From Desulfovibrio cuneatus DSM 11391 (lineage in GTDB: Bacteria; Desulfobacterota; Desulfovibrionia; Desulfovibrionales; Desulfovibrionaceae): a DNA stretch of 38,773 bases. The stretch spans positions 1 to 38,773 of the forward strand of contig NZ_AUCY01000031.1 of assembly GCF_000430005.1 (NCBI RefSeq), in the 5' to 3' direction. Below the pieces are notes generated by a model. The model was not told where the DNA came from. It saw only the letters and a program-made list of their open reading frames with translations, and made no database searches. Shown here one piece after another: positions 22,972 to 31,384 of the stretch. Both the position numbers and the translations under genes were made by a program. Within the stretch, counting starts at the first letter, position 1. The number at the start of each line of letters is the position of its first letter.

Positions 22972-24606
22972 CTACAAACCCATACCCTCGGCCTGAAACT
23001 GCACTGACACTAAACCTTCCACAAAACGGCAGCGGGTATGGCCTGTATATTCTTCCTGAAGCAACGGGAAATCCGCACGGTAATGAGCGCCTCGGCTCTC
23101 CTGCCGGGCAAGGGCACTTCGCACAACGCAGGAGGCCACCATACATTTATGCAGGAACTTTTCCCGCGCAACGCTGGCCCACAATACCTTGGCAGCGCCC
23201 TCAAGCTCATGGAGAGTGGCCAGGGCGGCCTGCAAGCCTTTGCCTGTTCGCACCACAGAAACCTGCTCCCACATGAGGGTACGCAATTGCCGCGTCCACT
23301 CTTTTACTTGGAAAAGGGCATCCGAAGTTGCATCAATACAATTTGAAAACGATGTGAAAACACTGTCAGAGCGTGTTGCAGCCCCCGCCATATCTTCCAC
23401 CGCGGCACGGCCTGCCCGCCATCCAAACACGCAGGCATCCATTAAAGAACCTCCTGCCAGGCGGTTGGCCCCGTGAACGCCGCCGCATACTTCCCCCGCG
23501 GCATATAGCCCGGCCACCGTGGTGCGGCCCTGCGGGTCAATGACTACCCCGCCGAGGCTGTAATGGGCACAAGGCCCGGCAACAAGCATGTCCTTGCCAA
23601 GGCATAAGCCGTGTTTTGCCAGAACCTGCCCGAACAATGAAAATTGCCCTTCCAGGGCGGCGTGGGGAACTTTGCCACAGTCCACGTAAACACCACCGTT
23701 CACACCACGTCCGGCGGCAACTTCCTGAAAAATTGCCCGTGCCATAACATCCCGCGTGGCCATGTTTCCGGTTTTACTGTACCGGGGCATGAAAGCTTCA
23801 CCCGTGCTATTACGCAGCAGCGCCCCGGCACCGAACAGGGAATCAAGCACTGGCAGCTTTACCGGGGTAAACATCATACAGGGGTGAAACTGCACCATTT
23901 CCATGTCACGCACGGTGCAACCTGCCCCAAGGGCCAGGGCAACACCGTCGCCATAACTGTCTGACACGTTGTTGGTGCGCCAAAACAGCCCGGCATACCC
24001 CCCCGTAGCAAGTACCACAGCGTCAGCCCGCACCGAAAAACACTTCCCGCTTTTGCGTTCCACCACAAGCACACCAGTAACGCGCCCTTCCGTGCAGAGC
24101 AGGCGCAACGCGCAAAACCCGTTATGTACGGCAACTCCTTCCACCGCGAGGTGTTCCGCCAAAGGCCTCACAAAAGTGATACCCCGCATGGCAAAAGCCA
24201 CGCCTGCCCAATCTGTGGGAATGTTCCTGGGTACGCTGTGCCCTGGTGGCAACCGCCGAAGCAGCTTGCCTCCTTCCCGCGCAAAGACAACGCCGAACTC
24301 CTCCATTCGTTGCAAGGCAGGGAACGATTCTTCTGCAAGCACCCTGGCCAGGGAGGAGTTTCCTACCCCTTGGCCAGACTGCATGATATCGTGCAGAAAA
24401 AGTTCCGGGGGGTTCTCCACATCATTGGTGGCACTGGATATACCCCCGGCCACAAGGGTATTGCCCGAGCGCCCCACAGGCCCAAGGCTGAGCATGGAAA
24501 CAGCCGCTCCTGCACTGCGGGCTGCAAGGGCCGCCGTTATTCCGGCCAGGCCACCACCCAGAACGATAACGGCAGGAGCACCAGAAGAGGACGTTGATTT
24601 TGCCAT
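22972..24606 (-). CDS. FAD-dependent oxidoreductase of the SdhA/FrdA/NadB type
   Basis: The 544-aa flavoprotein has the dinucleotide motif VIVLGGGLAGITAA at residues 13-26, GPVGRSGNTLVAGGIS near 45-60, LPPGHSVPR in the capping region and GANRLAGGSLMDACVFG toward the C-terminus, followed by a helical tail. In succinate dehydrogenase a His after the Ser binds FAD covalently; here the position reads SGNT, so FAD is likely non-covalent as in NadB and AprA. No heme or signal sequence is present, so it is cytoplasmic. The start at 24604-24606 is 2 nt after the SDR stop, which shows operon coupling. The substrate is unknown; NadB (aspartate oxidase) is a possible but poorer fit in this context. Confidence 0.8.
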   Translation of the reverse strand: MAKSTSSSGAPAVIVLGGGLAGITAALAARSAGAAVSMLSLGPVGRSGNTLVAGGISSATNDVENPPELFLHDIMQSGQGVGNSSLARVLAEESFPALQRMEEFGVVFAREGGKLLRRLPPGHSVPRNIPTDWAGVAFAMRGITFVRPLAEHLAVEGVAVHNGFCALRLLCTEGRVTGVLVVERKSGKCFSVRADAVVLATGGYAGLFWRTNNVSDSYGDGVALALGAGCTVRDMEMVQFHPCMMFTPVKLPVLDSLFGAGALLRNSTGEAFMPRYSKTGNMATRDVMARAIFQEVAAGRGVNGGVYVDCGKVPHAALEGQFSLFGQVLAKHGLCLGKDMLVAGPCAHYSLGGVVIDPQGRTTVAGLYAAGEVCGGVHGANRLAGGSLMDACVFGWRAGRAAVEDMAGAATRSDSVFTSFSNCIDATSDALFQVKEWTRQLRTLMWEQVSVVRTGKGLQAALATLHELEGAAKVLWASVAREKFLHKCMVASCVVRSALARQESRGAHYRADFPLLQEEYTGHTRCRFVEGLVSVQFQAEGMGL

Positions 24607-24608
24607 TG

Positions 24609-25382
24609 CTACACCATGTAGGAACCAGCATTTACGAACAGGTCCGCACCCGTCATAAATGCAGAAGCCGGGGAACAAAGAAAGGCCACAGAATCTGCCA
24701 CTGCCCCCGGCGGGATAAACGTATGCAGGGGTGTTTGCGATTTCAGGTGTTCCACATAATCCTCAAACTCCATGCCCGCTTGTGCGGCCCCGTGGTGCAG
24801 TGTCTTTTCAATGCGCGGCCCTTCCACCCTGCCGGGGCTTACCGCATTCACCCGAATACCAAATTCACCAAGGTCCATAGCCAGACTGCGGGTAAACCCA
24901 AGCACGGCAGCCTTGGTGGTGCAATAAGGGCTGCGGCCTTTTAATGGGCGCCTGCCTGCAACAGAAGCAATATTCACAATGCTTCCTCCCTGTTGCTTCA
25001 GGCCGGGCAACAGATACCGACAGGTAAGAAACATGCCTGTGAGGTTTACAGAAAGCGACTCATTCCATTCCTCCAGGGAAAACTCATCTATTTGCCCCAG
25101 CCCACCCACAATGCCCGAACTGTTCACTAGGCAATGGACAGTGCCAAAGCGTTCCACCGCACTGTTCGCCATAGCCTGTACAGAAGCTTCCTGGCGCAAG
25201 TCCGTATATACGGCAAGAGCCTGGCGCCCTATTTGGCGCACCTCTTCGGCCACTCCTCCTGTGCCCGCAGAAATATCTGCCACCACAATATCTGCCCCCT
25301 GTGCGGCAAGCTTCAGGCAAATCTCCCTGCCTATTCCCTGCCCCCCGCCCACCACCACGGCTGTAAGCCCTGTGCAGTCCAT
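24609..25382 (-). CDS. Short-chain dehydrogenase/reductase (SDR)
   Basis: The 257-aa classical SDR has the cofactor motif GGGQGIG (residues 12-18), NSSG in place of NAG near 88, the catalytic Ser in NIASVAG and YCTTK as the YxxxK pair. It is an NAD(P)-dependent alcohol or hydroxyacid dehydrogenase. ATG 25380-25382 follows GGGAG. It sits in the leftward operon with a TTT transporter, a second SDR, a TPP enzyme, a flavoprotein and Xsc. In aerobic DHPS degraders SDR enzymes (HpsO, HpsP) oxidise DHPS; a role on a sulfonated alcohol is possible here but not proved. Confidence 0.85.
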   Translation of the reverse strand: MDCTGLTAVVVGGGQGIGREICLKLAAQGADIVVADISAGTGGVAEEVRQIGRQALAVYTDLRQEASVQAMANSAVERFGTVHCLVNSSGIVGGLGQIDEFSLEEWNESLSVNLTGMFLTCRYLLPGLKQQGGSIVNIASVAGRRPLKGRSPYCTTKAAVLGFTRSLAMDLGEFGIRVNAVSPGRVEGPRIEKTLHHGAAQAGMEFEDYVEHLKSQTPLHTFIPPGAVADSVAFLCSPASAFMTGADLFVNAGSYMV

Positions 25383-25491
25383 AATGATCTCCCTCGCAAT
25401 ATCAACCGTTAATGAGTATCAAACGAAGTAACAAGGCTGCAAAGAGTGCGGGGGGAGGCTAGGGCACGCCGCACCTTCCCCCCCACCAACA

Positions 25492-26430
25492 TTACTTTTT
25501 GCTGAGCATTTCCTTGAGAACCCCACCGTAATACTCAAATTCCTGATCAAACTGCTTCTGGAATGCCTCTGGCCCCATCCAGTAAGCAGCGGAACTTATT
25601 TTGGTCGCTTCTTCCGCAAATTCTTTGCTGGCAACCACTTCTTCAATGGCCTTTGCCAATGTGCCCGTTACTTCTGCGGGCATGTTCTTTGGGCCCATAA
25701 TGCCCTGCCAGTGCACCATGGGCTTGTCCAACCCCACTTCTTTGGTAGTGGGCATGTTGAGGTTGGCAACAGGCACATCCACATACTGCACCAGGCCATA
25801 TACATCGAATTGTGAAAGCGCTGCCGGGGCGTCTGCATGCAATTGCACTCGTCCGGCAATCATATCTTTCATAATTTCAGGGGTGCTGCGGTAAGGGATA
25901 TAACGAAACTGCAAGCCGAATTTTTCTGCCAGTTCCACCACGGGAACATGCGTCATATTGGCTGTTCCAGTAATGGCCACAACATATTTGTTGGGATTTT
26001 TACGCACTGCCTCAATCATGCCCTCAAGGTTTTTCCACGGCGCGACTTTGGAAGACATAAGCACCACGGGCTGGCGCGTTACCATGCCCAAAAAGGTGAA
26101 AGAATCTTTGCCATAAGGCAACTTTTGCGTATGCGGCTGCAAGCATACGGTCCCCACAGGGATATACCCAAGGGTATAGCCATCCGGCTTACTCCCTGTA
26201 ATCTGGGCAACGCCCTGTGTACCGCTGCCCCCAACAATATTTTGCACCACAATAGGTTGCCCAAGCTTTTTTTCCAGCATGTTGGCAACCAGGCGGGCGG
26301 GCACGTCTGTGCCACCACCTGCGCCAAAGGGTACAATCAGGGTAATGGGGTGGTCAGGGTAAGCGGCATGGGCAGCCGTGCACAACGTAACTACGAACAT
26401 GAGCGCAAGGCAAAAAATTCTTCGAATCAT
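25492..26430 (-). CDS. tctC: Tripartite tricarboxylate transporter substrate-binding protein TctC
   Basis: The 312-aa periplasmic binding protein starts MIRRIFCLALMFVVTLCTAA with cleavage expected after AHA (residue 22). The mature part has Bug/TctC motifs: YPDHPITLIVPFGAGGGTDVPARL near the N-terminus, GSKPDGYTLGY, and VQLHADAPAALSQF in the hinge. GGAGG lies 5 nt before ATG 26428-26430. tctC, tctA and tctB adjoin, so the transporter is complete. Bug proteins bind carboxylates; here a sulfonated carboxylate such as sulfolactate or sulfoacetate is a reasonable guess. The tctC-tctA-tctB order, with A before C in transcription, is a common bacterial variant. Confidence 0.93.
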   Translation of the reverse strand: MIRRIFCLALMFVVTLCTAAHAAYPDHPITLIVPFGAGGGTDVPARLVANMLEKKLGQPIVVQNIVGGSGTQGVAQITGSKPDGYTLGYIPVGTVCLQPHTQKLPYGKDSFTFLGMVTRQPVVLMSSKVAPWKNLEGMIEAVRKNPNKYVVAITGTANMTHVPVVELAEKFGLQFRYIPYRSTPEIMKDMIAGRVQLHADAPAALSQFDVYGLVQYVDVPVANLNMPTTKEVGLDKPMVHWQGIMGPKNMPAEVTGTLAKAIEEVVASKEFAEEATKISSAAYWMGPEAFQKQFDQEFEYYGGVLKEMLSKK

Positions 26431-26455
26431 ATAGTCCTCCAAGTAAAAAGGTGAG

Positions 26456-27952
26456 CTATGATGAAGTCTGCTTTTTCCGCTTTACAGTATCGCTCAACAC
26501 AGGCAACGCAATCATGCCTGCGGAAAACAAGAACAGAACCATTGCAATGGGCGAGGACAGAAGGAACGATAGCCAGGATTCTGTTCCCTTGAACAAGAGC
26601 ATTTGCCCAATGCTCATTTCAAACTGCTGGCCAAGCACCAGCCCGATAACAATGGGGGGCATGGGGAACCCCTGGCGGCGAAGCACATAGGCCAGCACCC
26701 CTGCCACCATGGTAACCACAACATCCACCATGTTCCCCCGCGCGCCGTAGGAACCAAGAATGCACAAAACCACCACAAAGCCCATAAGAATGGGTTCCGG
26801 CAGGCGAAGAAAATAATTGAATAACCGGGTGGTAATGACGCAAGCCGGGTACATGAGCAGGTTGGCAACGGCCAGGGCTGCAAAGGTGCCGTAAACTATT
26901 CCTGGGTTTTCCGTCATCAGGCGCACGCCAGGGCTGATGCCATGAATGGCAAATGTGGCCAGCATTATAGCCGTTACCGGGTCTCCGGGAATTCCCAGGG
27001 CAAGGGTGGGCACCATGGCCCCACCAGTCACGGCATTGTTGGCAGATTCTGCCGCAATAATACTGTCTGGCTCACCTTTGCCGAAGTTCTCCCTTCGAGG
27101 GGAAGAACGCTTGGCCTCGCCATAACTAAGGAACGAAGCGGTGGCCGCGCCTGTACCAGGCATAATGCCCACAATCGTGCCAATTATTGATGACTTCAAC
27201 AGCAGCCAGTACCTGCCGCTCCATTCCTTCATGGAAGGCAGCGTGACCCCGCTTGTGGAAGTGGCCTCCACCCGGCCCTCATACAACATGCTTTCAGCAC
27301 GGGTTATCACTTCAGAAAGCGCGAACACCCCCACAATAACGGGAACAAGGTCAATACCGCTGTTGAGCGAAAACAACCCAAAAGTAAAACGGCTTTCACT
27401 GGAAAAGGGCGAACCACCCACACAGGCCAGCAAAAGCCCCATAACACCAGCGGCAAGCCCTTTCATCTGGTTACCAGCGGAAATGCTTGAAATGCATGTC
27501 AGCCCCATAAGTATCAGGGCAAATGTTTCCAGCGCCCCGAATTCCAGGGCAAAAGCCGCCAGGGTGGGGGTGGCAATGGAAAGAACAAGGCAGGAAAAAA
27601 TACCCCCTGCAATGGAAGCAGAAAGCGCCCAGCCAATGGCCTTGGCAGACTTTCCCGCTTTTGCCATGGGGAAGCCGTCCAGGCTGGTACAGGCAGATTG
27701 AGGAGTGCCCGGCGTGTTAATGAGAATGGCGGAAATGGAACCACCGCAGATAGAACCGCAATACACGCCCAGCAACAGTGCCATGGCGGTACCGGCATCC
27801 ATGCCAAACGTAAACGGCAAGCACACGGTAATAGCCACCACAGAGCCAAGCCCCGGCAATGCCCCTACTATCATTCCAACAAGCACGCCCATGAAATTCA
27901 TTCCAAGGTTCAAGGGAGTCAATGCCGATAAGGCTCCTTGTAAACTATCCAT
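26456..27952 (-). CDS. tctA: Tripartite tricarboxylate transporter large membrane subunit TctA
   Basis: The 498-aa membrane protein has about 12 hydrophobic segments and the duplicated TctA motifs: MGVLVGMIVGALPGLGSVVA near residue 25, a second GIMPGTGAATASFLSYGEAK near 265, and GIPGDPVTAIML near 325. These glycine/proline-rich loops form the substrate path. ATG 27950-27952 (MDSLQGALSA) has GAGG 5 nt upstream; a GTG two codons earlier is too close to the ribosome site. It lies 25 bp before tctC and 46 bp after tctB in transcription. Confidence 0.95.
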   Translation of the reverse strand: MDSLQGALSALTPLNLGMNFMGVLVGMIVGALPGLGSVVAITVCLPFTFGMDAGTAMALLLGVYCGSICGGSISAILINTPGTPQSACTSLDGFPMAKAGKSAKAIGWALSASIAGGIFSCLVLSIATPTLAAFALEFGALETFALILMGLTCISSISAGNQMKGLAAGVMGLLLACVGGSPFSSESRFTFGLFSLNSGIDLVPVIVGVFALSEVITRAESMLYEGRVEATSTSGVTLPSMKEWSGRYWLLLKSSIIGTIVGIMPGTGAATASFLSYGEAKRSSPRRENFGKGEPDSIIAAESANNAVTGGAMVPTLALGIPGDPVTAIMLATFAIHGISPGVRLMTENPGIVYGTFAALAVANLLMYPACVITTRLFNYFLRLPEPILMGFVVVLCILGSYGARGNMVDVVVTMVAGVLAYVLRRQGFPMPPIVIGLVLGQQFEMSIGQMLLFKGTESWLSFLLSSPIAMVLFLFSAGMIALPVLSDTVKRKKQTSS

Positions 27953-27998
27953 ATTCACCTCATATTGGGATTAAATGGAACTCGGAAACCGGATGCGT

Positions 27999-28451
27999 TT
28001 ACCACCACGGGAATACAGGAAGAGGAATTTTTAAGGCGTAGGTGAAAAGCAGCCAGATGCAGGCAACGCCCACAAGGTTCACCAGCAAGAGCAGGCCGCA
28101 GCGCTTCCAGCCCATAACCAAGGCACAGCAAGAGGCCCCCACGACGCTGGAAACATAAAAACCGACATAGACAAATAGCAGTGCATACAGGCTCAGAGCC
28201 AATAGCATGAGGGGGGTGCGGCTTGTAATGGGTGCGATATGTTCACCTGTGGAACAGGCGGAAGCAGAAGGCTTAAAGGCGATAATAAAGCCAAGAACAG
28301 CCAAAAGGCCAATGAGCACACGGGGATAATCCATGGGATGAATACCTTCTGTCAGGAAGGCATCCCCCATACTGAGTGTTTGAGAATACAAAATAAGAGC
28401 AACAAGAACGATACTGAATCCGCTGAGCATATTCCTTTTTATCAAGGTCAT
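27999..28451 (-). CDS. tctB: Tripartite tricarboxylate transporter small membrane subunit TctB
   Basis: The 150-aa protein has four hydrophobic segments (about residues 8-28, 40-60, 78-100 and 118-145), as expected for TctB, and starts MTLIKRNMLSGFSIVLVALI. AGGAGG is 4 nt before ATG 28449-28451. A 228-bp gap separates it from the upstream SDR gene; that gap contains a dispersed repeat and no gene. Confidence 0.88.
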   Translation of the reverse strand: MTLIKRNMLSGFSIVLVALILYSQTLSMGDAFLTEGIHPMDYPRVLIGLLAVLGFIIAFKPSASACSTGEHIAPITSRTPLMLLALSLYALLFVYVGFYVSSVVGASCCALVMGWKRCGLLLLVNLVGVACIWLLFTYALKIPLPVFPWW

Positions 28452-28503
28452 TTTGCCTCCTGGCGGTGGTAAAGAAAACGTATTTCTTGGCAGTAGCTCC
28501 GCA

Positions 28504-28528
28504 GTATGAAAATGCTGAATTATTATGT
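28504..28528 (-). repeat. Dispersed intergenic repeat copy (degenerate)
   Basis: Reverse complement AATAATTCAGCATTTTCATAC resembles AATAACTCAGCGTTTCCCTAT at 19020-19040. It is in the 228-bp gap between tctB and the upstream SDR. Confidence 0.5.
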
Positions 28529-28679
28529 GGTGCCGCAGTTAGCGTGAAGCGCAGCAAAAGGAAACGGGTTGTCCAAAAGAAACTGTGGCAGAGAGAGCGT
28601 CGCGAAACCAGTACCCGGAGCAGAGTCGCTACACGCTATGCAGCACCAACGAAACTCTGCCCCAGGGCTCATTACGCCC

Positions 28680-29414
28680 TTAATCCATAAGCGTTCCGCC
28701 ATTCACATCAAGCACATGTCCGGTAATGAAGTTTGCTGCGGGGGAGCATAAAAACCAGGCACTTTCTGCCATATCTTCCGGGGTACCCACCCGCTTTAAC
28801 GGCACACGCGCCGCAATGGCAGGAATCTGTTCCTTGGGAATCATGGTGCCGGAAACTGGACCAGGGGCCACGCTATTCACCCGTATATTATTTCCGGCAA
28901 GTTCAAGGGCCAGCGACTTTACCAGGGAAATAACCCCGGCCTTGGAAGCGCAGTAATGAGCCTTTGTTTTTTCCGCATTGGCACCAAGAGCGGCAAAACC
29001 TGTTTTTGCCGCACGTGAAGTGAACAGCACCATGCTGCCCCCATGCTGTTGCATGGCAGGAATACACGCTTTTGCCAAAAAGAAGGCCCCTGTCAGGTTC
29101 ACACGGATAACCTGCTCCCATTCCGCAACAGGCATCTCCAATATTGTACAGGCAGGCTTGGTAATGGCGGCGCAATGTACCAGGGCTTCAAGGCGGCCAT
29201 ATTTTTGCGCTTCCTCCACCAAATGCACACAGGCAGCAAAGTCGCTTACGTCTGCCCGCATAGCGTGGGCATGGGGCAGGGCAGCGGCTTCTGCCGATGC
29301 ATCAACCAAGTCAACCATAACCACCTGGTGGGTGGCGGCAAAACGCCGGGCACAAGCAAGCCCAATATTATTGGCTGCCCCGGTAACAATAACAACTGGC
29401 AAATCACATTGCAT
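28680..29414 (-). CDS. Short-chain dehydrogenase/reductase (SDR), second in operon
   Basis: The 244-aa classical SDR has TGAANNIG (residues 11-18) as cofactor motif, HCAA where NAG usually lies, the Ser of FTSRAAK and YCASK as YxxxK. The Asp in VMVDLVD at the end of beta-2 suggests NAD(H) preference. AGGAG is 6 nt before ATG 29412-29414. It follows the TPP-enzyme gene by 15 bp, so the two are co-translated. It differs clearly from the other SDR of the operon; a pair of SDRs could serve the two enantiomers or two steps of an oxidation (inference). Confidence 0.85.
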   Translation of the reverse strand: MQCDLPVVIVTGAANNIGLACARRFAATHQVVMVDLVDASAEAAALPHAHAMRADVSDFAACVHLVEEAQKYGRLEALVHCAAITKPACTILEMPVAEWEQVIRVNLTGAFFLAKACIPAMQQHGGSMVLFTSRAAKTGFAALGANAEKTKAHYCASKAGVISLVKSLALELAGNNIRVNSVAPGPVSGTMIPKEQIPAIAARVPLKRVGTPEDMAESAWFLCSPAANFITGHVLDVNGGTLMD

Positions 29415-29429
29415 GAAGGCTCCTTGGGG

Positions 29430-31121
29430 CTACAGGGGCTGGTTATCGGAAGCGGGGCGGTGGGAATCGTTGGGATCGATTTTCACATCAATGACCACCG
29501 GGCAATTTTCATGAGAATGCGCTTCGCGCAACACATCACCAAAAATCTTGGGGTCAGTCACGGTATAGCCCTTGGCCCCCATGCCCTCACACATCTTGGC
29601 AAAGTCCACATCCGGAAAATCGCACGCTATGCGCTTTGCCCCCATGTTGTCGCGCACCATGCCAAGGCCGCTGTTGTTCATCACTACAAAGGTTGCGCCT
29701 ATCTTATGCTGGGCGCACGTGGCAACCACATCGGCTGTCATCATAAAACCGCCGTCCCCTGAAACAGAGGTGACGCGTTTTTCCGGTAATGCGAGCTTGG
29801 CGGCAGCGGCAGCAGGCCCGCCCCAGCCCATGCCCCCTGCCCCGCCGGGGGCCAGCAACTGGTTTTGATGGCGTACACGCAGGGCATTGGTAAACCAAAT
29901 ACGGCTGTTCCCTGCATCCAGGGTAATAATGTCGTCCTTGCCCATAAACTTTTGCATGTCGCGCACCACGTCCATGTTGGCAACACGGCCCGGCGCAGCA
30001 GTGAACCCCTGGGGATTGTCGTAAGACTGCTGTGCTTTGATGCTCTTTATAGCTTCCAGTCGTGCAGTATGCTTTGCCGGGGAAAGGCCACGGCGGGCGA
30101 GCATAGGCACCACGTCTGCTACGTCACCAGTAATGGCAAGGTCCACGGGGTACACCCACCCGGCAGCGCGGGGGTCAACATCTACCTGCACCAGCTTTTG
30201 CTCGCCAGGGCGAATCATTTTGGGATCACGAAAACGGGTATAATCCGGCCCCATGCTGGCCCCGAGCATTAATACCAGGTCGGCTTTTTGCACCATGCGG
30301 TTGGCAGCAGGGTTGCCCCATGTGCCAAGCATACCGCATGAAATATCGGCACTTTCATCCACGGTGCCTTTGCCAAGGTAGCTTGTTACTATGGCAATGC
30401 CTGCCTTGCGTGCCAGTTCCAGCAAGGCAGTACCCATACCAGAACCAAAAACGCCATTGCCAGCCACAATAACAGGCAACGCGGCGGCATCCAGCATGGC
30501 ACCAAGGCGTTCCACAGCTTCGCTGTCTGGCTTGGGAGCCGTGTAGGCATAATACCCCTGTGAAGGATAAATGGGCGTGCGTGGATTTTCGGGAAATTCC
30601 TGGCGGATGATGGTGGTTTTCATAATAAGGGCTGCCGGGCCTTTGCGCGGCAACGAGGCGTGCTTATAAGCCATTTGTGCGCCGTAGACTACGTCTTCCG
30701 GTTCTGTGGCATAGGCGCAATACTTAGTAATGGGGCGCAGCACCGCCTGAATGTCCAAAGCGCCATAACCACCCACCATGCTCTGGTAACAACCATACAA
30801 GCCATAGCCATCATAATCTGAGGTATCCGTAATGACGAGCATGGGTGTGCCTGAAAAGGCCGCTTCAATAATACCGAATTGCCCAGTACTTGCCACCCAG
30901 GGGCCCTGCCCCATGAACACACCGGGCTTGCCCGTGATGCGCCCGGTGGCCTGGGCCATGATAGAAGCCACCTGCTCACTGCGGCACAGCACCAAATCAA
31001 TAGCATCCTTGCGGTCATAAAAAGCAGGTAATGTCCAGGTTATGCCCAACCCCGGCAAAGTAAATGCCCGTTTTACACCGCTTTCAATCAGCGTATCCAG
31101 CAATTTCTCATTGGTCTTCAT
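29430..31121 (-). CDS. TPP-dependent enzyme, acetolactate-synthase/decarboxylase-like
   Basis: The 563-aa protein has the three-domain layout of acetolactate synthase-like enzymes: PYR domain with CRSEQVASIMAQATGR (catalytic-type Glu), a central Rossmann domain around 190-330, and the PP domain with GDGGFMMTADVVATCAQ...VVMNNSGLG (TPP/Mg motif). It is not Xsc: it lacks the IPRDYFYGE signature. GGAG is 6 nt before ATG 31119-31121. It is the first gene behind a sigma54 promoter and heads the operon that ends in xsc. A 2-oxoacid decarboxylase role, such as sulfopyruvate to sulfoacetaldehyde, would link it to Xsc; the known sulfopyruvate decarboxylase ComDE is shorter, so this is a hypothesis. Confidence 0.78.
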   Translation of the reverse strand: MKTNEKLLDTLIESGVKRAFTLPGLGITWTLPAFYDRKDAIDLVLCRSEQVASIMAQATGRITGKPGVFMGQGPWVASTGQFGIIEAAFSGTPMLVITDTSDYDGYGLYGCYQSMVGGYGALDIQAVLRPITKYCAYATEPEDVVYGAQMAYKHASLPRKGPAALIMKTTIIRQEFPENPRTPIYPSQGYYAYTAPKPDSEAVERLGAMLDAAALPVIVAGNGVFGSGMGTALLELARKAGIAIVTSYLGKGTVDESADISCGMLGTWGNPAANRMVQKADLVLMLGASMGPDYTRFRDPKMIRPGEQKLVQVDVDPRAAGWVYPVDLAITGDVADVVPMLARRGLSPAKHTARLEAIKSIKAQQSYDNPQGFTAAPGRVANMDVVRDMQKFMGKDDIITLDAGNSRIWFTNALRVRHQNQLLAPGGAGGMGWGGPAAAAAKLALPEKRVTSVSGDGGFMMTADVVATCAQHKIGATFVVMNNSGLGMVRDNMGAKRIACDFPDVDFAKMCEGMGAKGYTVTDPKIFGDVLREAHSHENCPVVIDVKIDPNDSHRPASDNQPL

Positions 31122-31184
31122 CAGTTGCTCCTTGGTGTACTGTTGTAGCCGACATACCTGACAAGTTACAGTTTCCCTATAAAA

Positions 31185-31200
31185 AGCAATTTACATGCCA
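31185..31200 (-). promoter_or_regulatory. Sigma54 (-24/-12) promoter of the TPP-SDR-TTT-xsc operon
   Basis: The minus-strand sequence TGGCATG-TAAA-TTGCT fits RpoN consensus fully, with GG 31198-31199 and GC 31186-31187. Transcription would begin near 31173, about 50 nt before the TPP gene. Confidence 0.9.
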
Positions 31201-31253
31201 AAATTTAATACTATAAACGTTTAATTTTATTGTATTTTAATTAAAATACACAC

Positions 31254-31269
31254 TTGGACAGTTGTCCAA
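31254..31269. promoter_or_regulatory. Palindromic activator site (TTGGACAGTTGTCCAA)
   Basis: TTGGACA and TGTCCAA form a 7-bp inverted repeat around GT, 54 bp upstream of the -24 box. A half-site copy, CTGGACAGTTCTATTC, lies at 31311-31326. It is unlike the TATATGGGCA pairs of module 1, so a different activator, probably the divergent 1037-aa protein, binds here. Confidence 0.7.
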
Positions 31270-31384
31270 AAACAAGATACTATCCTAAAAATAGACAGCA
31301 CGTCTTATTTCTGGACAGTTCTATTCCGTCCCAAGACCTAGAGCAACGTCTGGCACCTATGCCATCTATGCCTGGAGGTTCATT

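Noticed and set aside
29430-31121. Housekeeping acetolactate synthase (ilvB)
   Set aside because: No ilvN or other branched-chain genes nearby; it is in a sigma54-controlled operon with a transporter and SDRs, and the PYR-domain loop (GQGPWVASTGQ) is unlike IlvB.
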